Assembly: GCF_044454545.1 (NCBI RefSeq)
Contig: NZ_JBITDV010000010.1
Coordinates: forward strand, 248,001 to 312,000
DNA length: 64,000 nucleotides
Direction: 5' to 3'
Origin: Cryptosporangium sp044454545
GTDB taxonomy: Bacteria; Actinomycetota; Actinomycetes; Mycobacteriales; Cryptosporangiaceae
Below are positions 41,770 to 48,239 of this stretch, piece by piece (the first letter of the stretch is position 1; each line of letters opens with the position of its first letter). The translations under genes and the position numbers were made by a program. The notes beneath the pieces are model-generated. The model was not told the DNA's origin. It saw only the letters and a program-made list of their open reading frames with translations, and searched no databases.

Positions 41770-41775
41770 AGCGGT

Positions 41776-42123
41776 TCAGGAGTCGGCTTTTGCCCCGAAC
41801 GCCCACATCACCAGCTTCGCGACGCCGGCGTCGAGCCCCCACACGATCGCGACCATGATCGTCACGAAGACGATCACCACGGACGTGTAGGTGATGAGCT
41901 CCTTGCGCGTGGGCCAGATCACCTTGCGGAGCTCGGCGACGACCTCGCGGATGAATCGGATCAACCGGGAGATCGGGTTCGGCCGACGCTCCTTGGTGCC
42001 CTTGCGGGGTCCCTTGTCGACCGGGCCCTTGCCCGAGCCCTTCGACTTGGGTGCGTCGTCGTCTTCGTCGGCCACCGTGGAGGCAGACCGCTCTGCGGCT
42101 TCGGCGCTCTTGCTCTCAGCCAC
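41776..42123 (-). CDS. secE: Preprotein translocase subunit SecE
   Basis: SecE clamps SecY in the translocon. The 115-residue product starts at a GTG (VAESKSAEAAERSAS) with GGAAGAAGG upstream; a TTG at 42168 is the alternative. A charged N-terminal part is followed by the amphipathic helix RFIREVVAELRKVIWPTRKE and one membrane segment (VVIVFVTIMVAIVWGLDAGV), the conserved minimal SecE. Confidence 0.95.
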   Translation of the reverse strand: MAESKSAEAAERSASTVADEDDDAPKSKGSGKGPVDKGPRKGTKERRPNPISRLIRFIREVVAELRKVIWPTRKELITYTSVVIVFVTIMVAIVWGLDAGVAKLVMWAFGAKADS

Positions 42124-42222
42124 CGGTCCAGCCTTCTTCCCTCGTCGGTCCGTAGTCCTCAGGTTCAACGACGATGCGGCCCGTGGAGTTTCGTGGACCG
42201 CCCCGTCAGTTTCAGGTCGGCG

Positions 42223-42295
<73 letters not shown>

Positions 42296-42482
42296 TTGCG
42301 CCACCGAGGCGGCGCAAGTACATCCTTCCCTGAGGGCGAGCGCGACGACAACCCGCCTTCCAACCAGGGAGTGGCGGGTCGGGCATCGGGACGCCCCAGA
42401 GCGATGAGTGTACGTGGTGCGCCGGTAATAACCCAAACCGGTGCCCCACAACCGGGATGACACGTCTGCCAGCATGGAGACC

Positions 42483-43706
42483 ATGACCGCAGCAGAGACC
42501 ACCCCCGCTCGCCGCATCTCGGCCAAGGTGGGCGCCATCGCCGAATCCGCCACCCTCGCCGTCGACGCCAAGGCCAAGGCCCTGAAGGCCGCCGGGCGTC
42601 CGGTGATCGGCTTCGGCGCGGGCGAGCCCGATTTCCCGACCCCCGACTACGTCGTCCAGGCCGCGATCGCGGCCTGCAGTGACCCGGCGAACCACCGCTA
42701 CACCCCGGCGGCCGGGCTGCCCGACCTCAAGAAGGCGATCGCCGCCAAGACGCTGCGCGACACCGGCGTCGAGGTCGCGGCCGGCCAGGTGCTGGTGACG
42801 AACGGTGGCAAGCAGGCCGTCTACGAGGCGTTCGCGACGCTGATCGACGACGGTGACGAGGTCATCCTCCCGGCGCCGTACTGGACCACCTACCCAGAGG
42901 CGATCCGCCTGGCCGGCGGAGTCCCGGTCGACGTGATCGCCGACGAGACCCAGGACTACCTGGTCACGGTCGAGCAGCTCGAGGCCGCGCGCACGTCGCG
43001 CACGAAGGCACTTCTGTTCTGCTCGCCGTCCAACCCGACCGGCGCGGTCTACAGCGCGGATGCCGTCGAGGCGATCGGACGCTGGGCGCTCGAGCACGGC
43101 GTCTGGGTGATCACCGACGAGATCTACGAGCACCTCGTCTACGGCGGCACCGAGTTCGTCTCGATCGTGAAGGCCGTCCCGGAGCTCGCGAACCAGACCG
43201 TCATCCTCAACGGCGTCGCGAAGACCTACGCGATGACCGGCTGGCGGGTCGGCTGGCTGATCGGCCCGGCCGACGTCGTCAAGGCCGCCTCGAACCTGCA
43301 GTCGCACGCGACGTCGAACGTCTGCAACGTCGCACAGCGCGCCGCGCTCGCCGCCGTCTCCGGCGACCTGTCCGCGGTCGAAGAGATGAAGACCGCGTTC
43401 GACCGGCGCCGCCAGACGATCGTCCGGATGCTCAACGAGATCGACGGCGTCTTCTGCCCGGAGCCCAAGGGCGCGTTCTACGCCTACCCGTCGGTGAAGG
43501 GCCTGCTCGGCAAGGAGCTGCGCGGCGTCACGATCGAGTCCTCGGCGCAGCTCGCGTCGGTCGTCCTCGACGAGGCCGAGGTCGCGGTAGTGCCCGGCGA
43601 AGCCTTCGGCACGCCCGGCTACCTGCGGCTCTCGTACGCCCTCTCCGACGAGGACATCGTCGAGGGCGTCGGCCGTCTCCAGAAGCTTCTCGCCGAGGCT
43701 CACTGA
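42483..43706 (+). CDS. Aspartate aminotransferase-type class I/II PLP aminotransferase
   Basis: The 407-residue enzyme has the fold-type I core: YTPAAGLPDLKKAIA, CSPSNPTGAVYS binding the cofactor, and Lys247 in GVAKTYAMTGWRVGW as the Schiff-base lysine. Closest in pattern to subgroup 1-gamma aspartate aminotransferases, which may also accept prephenate or other substrates. I chose the ATG at 42483 with GGAGA upstream; ATG 42474 and GTG 42441 are in frame. It is divergent from tRNA-Trp and convergent with the MFS gene. Confidence 0.93.
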   Translation: MTAAETTPARRISAKVGAIAESATLAVDAKAKALKAAGRPVIGFGAGEPDFPTPDYVVQAAIAACSDPANHRYTPAAGLPDLKKAIAAKTLRDTGVEVAAGQVLVTNGGKQAVYEAFATLIDDGDEVILPAPYWTTYPEAIRLAGGVPVDVIADETQDYLVTVEQLEAARTSRTKALLFCSPSNPTGAVYSADAVEAIGRWALEHGVWVITDEIYEHLVYGGTEFVSIVKAVPELANQTVILNGVAKTYAMTGWRVGWLIGPADVVKAASNLQSHATSNVCNVAQRAALAAVSGDLSAVEEMKTAFDRRRQTIVRMLNEIDGVFCPEPKGAFYAYPSVKGLLGKELRGVTIESSAQLASVVLDEAEVAVVPGEAFGTPGYLRLSYALSDEDIVEGVGRLQKLLAEAH

Positions 43707-43766
43707 CCTTTCTTTTTTACGCTGAGCCGCGTGCCACCGCCGGACGGTGGCCACCGCACACGCACG

Positions 43767-43802
43767 CGTGGCCCCGCCCGGTTTCGCCCGGGCGGGGCCA
43801 CG
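43767..43802. terminator. Bidirectional terminator between aminotransferase and MFS gene
   Basis: A perfect 14-bp stem (43767-43780 with 43789-43802) with an 8-nt loop lies between two convergent genes, 60 bp after one stop and 12 bp after the other. Confidence 0.75.
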
Positions 43803-43813
43803 TGCTGCCGGGA

Positions 43814-45271
43814 TCAGGCCGGGACCGGTTCCGGAACCGCGCCGGCCACCGCCGGCGAGGGGTCGGCAGCCTGCGCGGGGTCCGCAGCCGGCGCGGGGTC
43901 GGCAGCCTGGCGCTTCAGACCCGGGACGAACAGGGCGGCGATCGCACCGGCCAGCACCACCCCGGCGCCGACCCAGGTGGCGATGCTGGTGCCGTCGGCG
44001 TAGTCCTGCGGCGAGGCGTAGCTGCCGGTGTGGGAGAAGACCGCGGCCAGCACCGCCACCCCGAACACCCCGCCGATCTCCCGGATCGCGTTGTTCGCAC
44101 CGGACGCGACGCCGGTGTCGCTCTGCGGCACCGAGCCGAGCACCACGTTCGCGATCGGGACGAAGAACAGCGCCATGCCGATGCCGGAGATCACGAACGC
44201 CGGCCACTGCGTGGAGTACGGGGTGTCGGCCGACATGTTGCCCGCCAGCCACGCGAGACCGGCCGCCTGCAGCAGCAACCCGACGACCAGCAGCGGACGT
44301 CCCCCGATGCGGTCGGAGAGCGGACCGGCCAGCGGCGCCACGATCATCGGCATCGCCGTCCAGGGCAGCATCTTCAGGCCGGCTTCGAACGGTCCGGAGC
44401 CCTGCACGGTCTGCAGGAACTGCGCCAGCAGGAAGATCGAGCCGAACATCCCGAAGCTGAACAGCATCGCGGTCACGTTGCTGGCGGCGAAGCCACGGCT
44501 GCGGAACAGGCGCAGCGGGAGCATCGGGTGCTCGGACCGCATCTCCCAGACGACGAACAGCGTGGTCACGATGGCCCCCGCGACCAGCGAGCCGACGACC
44601 TCGAGGCTGCCCCAACCCGCGGTGTTGCCGCGCACCAGGCCCCAGACGACGCCGAACAGTCCGGCGGTGACCAGGCCGAGCCCGGGCAGGTCGAGCCGCT
44701 GGGCTTTACCGCGCTCGGGCGAGAGACGGGTGAGGGCCAGCGGAGCCAGCAGGATGCCGACCGGGACGTTGATCCAGAAGATCCACTGCCAGGCCCAGCC
44801 GTCGACGACCGCGCCGCCGATCAGCGGCCCGAACGCGACGCCGAGCCCGGAGACCGCACCCCAGATGCCCAGCGCGGCACCGCGGCGCTCGGGGGCGACC
44901 GCGTTGGACAGCAGCGTCAGCGTGAGCGGCAGGATCATCGCGCCGCCGACACCCTGCACCGCGCGGGCCGTGATCAGCGTCTCGATGTTCGGGGCCAGCG
45001 CGGCCAGCGCGGACGACACCGTGAACAGCGCGATGCCGATTCCGAGGATGCGCCGGCGTCCGAACCGTTCGCCCAGTGCGGCGCCGGTGAGCAACAGGAC
45101 GCCGAACGTCAGCGTGTAGGCGTTGACGGTCCATTCCAGGTCGGAGATGCCCGCGCCGAGCGAGGTGCGGATCTCCGGGAGCGCGGTGGTGACGACGAGG
45201 TTGTCGAGCGACACCATGAACGCCGCCAGCGTGGTGACGAAGAACGTCCACCTGGTGGTCGATGCGGACAT
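43814..45271 (-). CDS. MFS drug transporter, DHA2 (EmrB/QacA) family
   Basis: The 485-residue product has 14 predicted membrane segments. FMVSLDNLVVTTALPEIRTS is the D1 motif of the 14-TMS family, LGERFGRRRILGIGIALF is motif A, and WGAVSGLGVAFGPLIGGAVV is the antiporter motif C. The start at 45271 is supported by AAGGAGAA. The C-terminal 30 residues are an AADPxP repeat. It lies 76 bp downstream of a TetR gene on the same strand with a shared operator, so it is probably a TetR-controlled proton-driven efflux pump. Confidence 0.94.
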   Translation of the reverse strand: MSASTTRWTFFVTTLAAFMVSLDNLVVTTALPEIRTSLGAGISDLEWTVNAYTLTFGVLLLTGAALGERFGRRRILGIGIALFTVSSALAALAPNIETLITARAVQGVGGAMILPLTLTLLSNAVAPERRGAALGIWGAVSGLGVAFGPLIGGAVVDGWAWQWIFWINVPVGILLAPLALTRLSPERGKAQRLDLPGLGLVTAGLFGVVWGLVRGNTAGWGSLEVVGSLVAGAIVTTLFVVWEMRSEHPMLPLRLFRSRGFAASNVTAMLFSFGMFGSIFLLAQFLQTVQGSGPFEAGLKMLPWTAMPMIVAPLAGPLSDRIGGRPLLVVGLLLQAAGLAWLAGNMSADTPYSTQWPAFVISGIGMALFFVPIANVVLGSVPQSDTGVASGANNAIREIGGVFGVAVLAAVFSHTGSYASPQDYADGTSIATWVGAGVVLAGAIAALFVPGLKRQAADPAPAADPAQAADPSPAVAGAVPEPVPA

Positions 45272-45287
45272 GACGGTTCTCCTTAAG

Positions 45288-45305
45288 TAGTGATTGGTCA
45301 CTACC
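45288..45305. promoter_or_regulatory. TetR operator upstream of the MFS gene
   Basis: A perfect palindrome, GTAGTGA-TTGG-TCACTAC, lies 17 nt before the MFS start. Its core GTAGTGATTGGTCA recurs upstream of the tetR gene, so it is likely the binding site of that repressor. Confidence 0.75.
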
Positions 45306-45347
45306 TTCGTGGGGCGTGAAAAAGCCCGGCTCTCGGCCGGGCTCGGA

Positions 45348-45911
45348 TCAGTCTTGGGGTGCGAAGTTCTTGCGCATGTCGTCCGGCAGGCACATCTGCG
45401 CCCACGGAGCGTCGTAGTCGGTGAGGTTCATCGCCGCGATGACGTTGGCGAGCATGCCGTAGGCGAAGAAGTTGCGCACGGCGTCGTCGTCGACGCCGCT
45501 GACCCGCTGCACGAGCTGCCAGAGGCGCCCGAACCCGTCGCGGGTGGCGTCCCGGACGTCGGCGTCGTCACAGGACGCGTACGCCTGCATCTGGTGCATG
45601 AGCAGATCGCGATCGGTGATCAGCTTGTTGTACGTCTTGGCCATGGCCACCAGGGCGTCCGGACCCGCGAGGCCGTCGGAGGCCTCCTCGAACGCGTCGA
45701 CGACCATCTGGAAACTGAGGTGGACGGACGCGACGAACAGGGCCTTCTTGTTGGGGAAGAGGCGGAACAGGTAGGGCTGGCTGATACCGGCCCGCTGGGC
45801 GATCGTCTCGGTGCTGGTGCCGTCGAAACCGCCCCGGGCGAACTCGACCAGCGCGGCCCGAAGGACCATACGGCGGCGTTCGTCGGCGCTGAGGCGGGTT
45901 GCTGGGCTCAC
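45348..45911 (-). CDS. TetR/AcrR family repressor of the adjacent MFS pump
   Basis: The 187-residue product has the TetR HTH (TSTETIAQRAGISQPYLFRL) and a ligand-binding C-terminal domain with EYGML-like FFAYGMLANVIAAMNL. I chose the GTG at 45911 because a consensus -10 box ends 8 nt upstream, so the mRNA would be leaderless; a TTG at 45932 lies inside the promoter. It is upstream of the MFS gene on the same strand. Confidence 0.93.
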   Translation of the reverse strand: MSPATRLSADERRRMVLRAALVEFARGGFDGTSTETIAQRAGISQPYLFRLFPNKKALFVASVHLSFQMVVDAFEEASDGLAGPDALVAMAKTYNKLITDRDLLMHQMQAYASCDDADVRDATRDGFGRLWQLVQRVSGVDDDAVRNFFAYGMLANVIAAMNLTDYDAPWAQMCLPDDMRKNFAPQD

Positions 45912-45918
45912 GGCGCCT

Positions 45919-45947
45919 AAGTTATTGACCAATCACTACCTTGTCAA
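45919..45947 (-). promoter_or_regulatory. tetR promoter with operator embedded in the spacer
   Basis: On the minus strand TTGACA (45942-45947) and TAACTT (45919-45924) are 17 nt apart. The spacer contains GTAGTGATTGGTCA, the same 14-mer as the operator before the MFS gene. Binding there would block polymerase, giving autorepression. Confidence 0.8.
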
Positions 45948-46013
45948 GGCCGCCCGTGTCGCGGAGGGGATCTGAGCGTTGGATCAGGACAAGTCCGACA
46001 AACGGGGAGTGAC

Positions 46014-46553
46014 ATGCGAGTTCGACGCCTGATCTCGACCTGCGCACTGGCGTCAGCCAGCGCGCTAGCAACCGCCGCAGCGACCGCACCCGCCGCAGCG
46101 CAGACTGCCGCAGCCCAACCCGCCACGGCGCAGACCGCGCGGGCAGCACAGGCGGGGGCCCAGCCCGCGGCGCAGGAGACGGCAGCCACGGCGGTCACCG
46201 CGATCCGGCCGGCCGCCACCGCCGGCCAGCCCGCCGCCACCGCGATCCAGCCCGCGACCACGGCGGCCCGGCCCGCGGCGGCGGCTCGGGGTGGGGTGGT
46301 GCGGGCGGGGGGTGACACGGACTGGGACGCGCTCTGCGGTCCGAACGCCGTGTGGGACGGCCGGTACTACTTCCGGGACCCGTGCGACGACCCCGCCAAC
46401 CCGTACCGCAACGGGACGTCCGCCGGGACCACGCCGTCCGATCCCCCGGCCGGAACCTCGACCACGGACAACCCGGCGAGCGACGGGTACCCGTCCGGGT
46501 GGGAACTGTCCGCCCACGGGCAGCGCCGCCACTCCGCGCGAGGACGTACCTGA
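46014..46553 (+). CDS. Secreted Ala-rich protein of unknown function
   Basis: The 179-residue product starts MRVRRLISTCALASASALAT, a Sec signal peptide with likely cleavage after the AAA/AAQ region near 30. An Ala/Thr/Gln/Pro-rich linker of about 65 residues is followed by a compact motif, DTDWDALCGPNAVWDGRYYF, then RDPCDDPANPYRNG with a cysteine pair that may form a disulfide. A GGGGAG site precedes the ATG. It is divergent from tetR. I do not recognise the family. Confidence 0.75.
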   Translation: MRVRRLISTCALASASALATAAATAPAAAQTAAAQPATAQTARAAQAGAQPAAQETAATAVTAIRPAATAGQPAATAIQPATTAARPAAAARGGVVRAGGDTDWDALCGPNAVWDGRYYFRDPCDDPANPYRNGTSAGTTPSDPPAGTSTTDNPASDGYPSGWELSAHGQRRHSARGRT

Positions 46554-46638
46554 TCGTTCGCCGGCGCGGCCCCGCCCGACAGCCGGCCACGGCCCCGCCC
46601 GACAGCGGGCCATGGCCGCGCCGGCGAACGGATCAGGT
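46548..46638. terminator. Large inverted repeat spanning both 3-prime ends of convergent genes
   Basis: Arms 46548-46571 and 46614-46638 match over 24 bp with a one-base bulge; both gene stop codons lie in the arms. Inside are two near-copies of a 25-bp GC-rich unit that can form further hairpins. It is probably a bidirectional terminator. Confidence 0.7.
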
Positions 46639-47061
46639 GAGCTGCAGCACGGCCTTCGCCCGGCCGAGGACCTTGTCGTCCCCGGACCGGGCGGTGAGCT
46701 CCACCGCGACCCGGCGGTCGTCCAGCTTCTCGGTCACCTTGCCGGTGACCTCCAGGTTCGCGCCCCGGTCGTCGTCCGGCACCACGACCGGCTTCGTGAA
46801 CCGGACGCCGTACTCGACGACCGCCCCCGGGTCTCCGACCCACTCGGTGAGCACACGACTGGCCTCGGCCATCGTGAACATGCCGTGCGCGATCACGTTC
46901 GGCAGCCCGACCGCCGTCGCGACCCGCTCGTTCCAGTGGATGACGTTGAAATCGCCGGACGCGCCCGCGTACCGCACGAGGTCCGCGCGCTGGATCGGGA
47001 ACGTCTTCGCCGGCAACTCGGTGCCGACCTCGACGTCGTCGTACGAGACGGTGGCGGCCAT
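46633..47061 (-). CDS. hadB: MaoC-like (3R)-hydroxyacyl-ACP dehydratase subunit HadB
   Basis: HadB is the catalytic half of the HadAB dehydratase, which removes water from 3-hydroxyacyl-ACP in fatty acid elongation. The 142-residue hot-dog protein has the hydratase-2 motif YAGASGDFNVIHWNE with Asp37 and His42, then GLPNVIAHGMFTM. Its ATG overlaps the hadA stop by one base. No hadC is present here. Confidence 0.92.
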   Translation of the reverse strand: MAATVSYDDVEVGTELPAKTFPIQRADLVRYAGASGDFNVIHWNERVATAVGLPNVIAHGMFTMAEASRVLTEWVGDPGAVVEYGVRFTKPVVVPDDDRGANLEVTGKVTEKLDDRRVAVELTARSGDDKVLGRAKAVLQLT

Positions 47062-47516
47062 CAGCTCTCCTTCTCGGCGGCGCGCGACACGATCAGCGCG
47101 TACGCGGCGAGCACCGGCTCGCCGTCCTCGGTCGTGACGTCCGTGCGCATCGACAGGAAGATGCTGCCGGCCCGGATCTTCACGTCCTCGATCACGGTCT
47201 CGCAGACCAGGCGGTCACCGACGCGGACCGGGCGCTGGTACACGAAGCGCTGTTCGCCGTGGACGACCCGGCTGTAGTCCATCTGCAGGTCGGGGTCGAA
47301 CGTCGCGGCACCGGTGGAGCGCATCGTGAAGATGATCGGGAACGTCGGCGGCGCGATGACGTCGGGGTGGCCGAGCTTCTGCGCGGCGGCCGCGTCGAGG
47401 TAGGCCGGGTTCGTGTCGCCGATCGCCTCGGCGAACTCCCGGATCTTCTCGCGTCCGACCTCGTAGGGAGCGGTCTTCGGGTACGTGCGCCCGATCGCAT
47501 CCGCGGGGCTGGGCAC
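47061..47516 (-). CDS. hadA: MaoC-like dehydratase subunit HadA
   Basis: HadA is the non-catalytic, substrate-binding half of the dehydratase and belongs to the FAS1_DH hot-dog family. The 151-residue product starts at a GTG with GAGGAGG upstream and reads VPSPADAIGRTYPKTAPYEV. REFAEAIGDTNPAYLD and IAPPTFPIIFTM are family motifs. An upstream in-frame extension to 47570 lacks a ribosome binding site. It follows rpmG, as in mycobacteria. Confidence 0.92.
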   Translation of the reverse strand: MPSPADAIGRTYPKTAPYEVGREKIREFAEAIGDTNPAYLDAAAAQKLGHPDVIAPPTFPIIFTMRSTGAATFDPDLQMDYSRVVHGEQRFVYQRPVRVGDRLVCETVIEDVKIRAGSIFLSMRTDVTTEDGEPVLAAYALIVSRAAEKES

Positions 47517-47679
47517 CGGCGCCTCCTCAGTTGGATTTCTCCGCAACTTACCGGTAACGAAGCCCCCCAACCCGGCCGCCGAGCAACGTCACACCCCACC
47601 CGGTACCGGCGAGTTTCCGCCCGCCCCGCCACGGCTCCCCGCCCCGCCACGCGAGCTCACCAACGACCGCACCACCGGG

Positions 47680-47719
47680 TAAAACAAACGGCGCCACCCC
47701 CCGAAGGGGCGACGCCGTT
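47680..47719 (-). terminator. Terminator after rpmG
   Basis: A 14-bp stem with two mismatches (47686-47699 with 47706-47719) is followed on the minus strand by a T-rich run (TTTGTTTT). It lies 34 nt after rpmG and separates it from hadA. Confidence 0.75.
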
Positions 47720-47752
47720 CACGGTCCCACAGCGGGGACCTCCGCTAAGACG

Positions 47753-47917
47753 TCAGCGCGTCTCGCGGTGGGGCTGGTGCTTGCCGCAGTTGGGGCAGAA
47801 CTTCTTCACTTCGAGCCGGTCGGGGTCGTTCCGACGGTTCTTCTTCGTGATGTAGTTCCGGTTCTTGCACTCCACGCAAGCCATCGTGATCTTCGGTCGG
47901 ACGTCGGTGGCGGCCAC
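47753..47917 (-). CDS. rpmG: 50S ribosomal protein L33, zinc-binding type
   Basis: The 54-residue L33 starts at a GTG (VAATDVRPKITMACVECKNR) with AAAGAGG upstream. C14-x2-C17 and C41-x2-C44 form a zinc ribbon, so this is the C+ form used when zinc is plentiful. A longer open frame over the same bases in another frame is spurious. It lies 61 bp from tRNA-Met. Confidence 0.97.
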   Translation of the reverse strand: MAATDVRPKITMACVECKNRNYITKKNRRNDPDRLEVKKFCPNCGKHQPHRETR

Positions 47918-47978
47918 GGGAGTGCCTCTTTCTACGTAATCGGGGTTGGTCCTCGACCAACTAGCTTACCTGGCACGG

Positions 47979-48051
47979 TAGCGGTGGCCGGACTTGAACC
48001 GGCGACACAGCGATTATGAGCCGCTTGCTCTGCCATCTGAGCTACACCGCC
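47979..48051 (-). tRNA. tRNA-Met (anticodon CAT, elongator-type)
   Basis: The 73-nt cloverleaf has acceptor GGCGGTG/CACCGCT, D-arm AGCTC/GAGC, anticodon loop CTCATAA and a TTCAAGT T-loop. The first acceptor pair is a G-T wobble. It lacks the three G-C pairs in the anticodon stem that mark initiator tRNA. No CCA is encoded. Confidence 0.95.
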
Positions 48052-48077
48052 ATCGGCACCGGCCGGGGCCGGTTCGG

Positions 48078-48150
48078 AGCCCCCTTACGGAATCGAACCG
48101 TAGACCTTCTCCTTACCATGGAGACGCTCTGCCGACTGAGCTAAGGGGGC
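48078..48150 (-). tRNA. tRNA-Thr (anticodon GGT)
   Basis: The 73-nt cloverleaf has acceptor GCCCCCT/AGGGGGC, D-arm AGCTC/GAGC, anticodon stem TCTCC/GGAGA with GGT and a TTCGATT T-loop. It lies 26 nt from tRNA-Met on the same strand. Confidence 0.95.
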
Positions 48151-48239
48151 CTTGCGAGCCGCTGCAAAGGTTACACGGCCCGCCCACCCAATGCGAAATC
48201 GGTACCCGGGCCGCGCCGACCCCCGAAGGCCCGCCTCAC

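Noticed and set aside
47745..47960. 71-codon open frame overlapping rpmG
   Set aside because: It is in another frame; the true L33 with both Cys pairs is read in the neighbouring frame.
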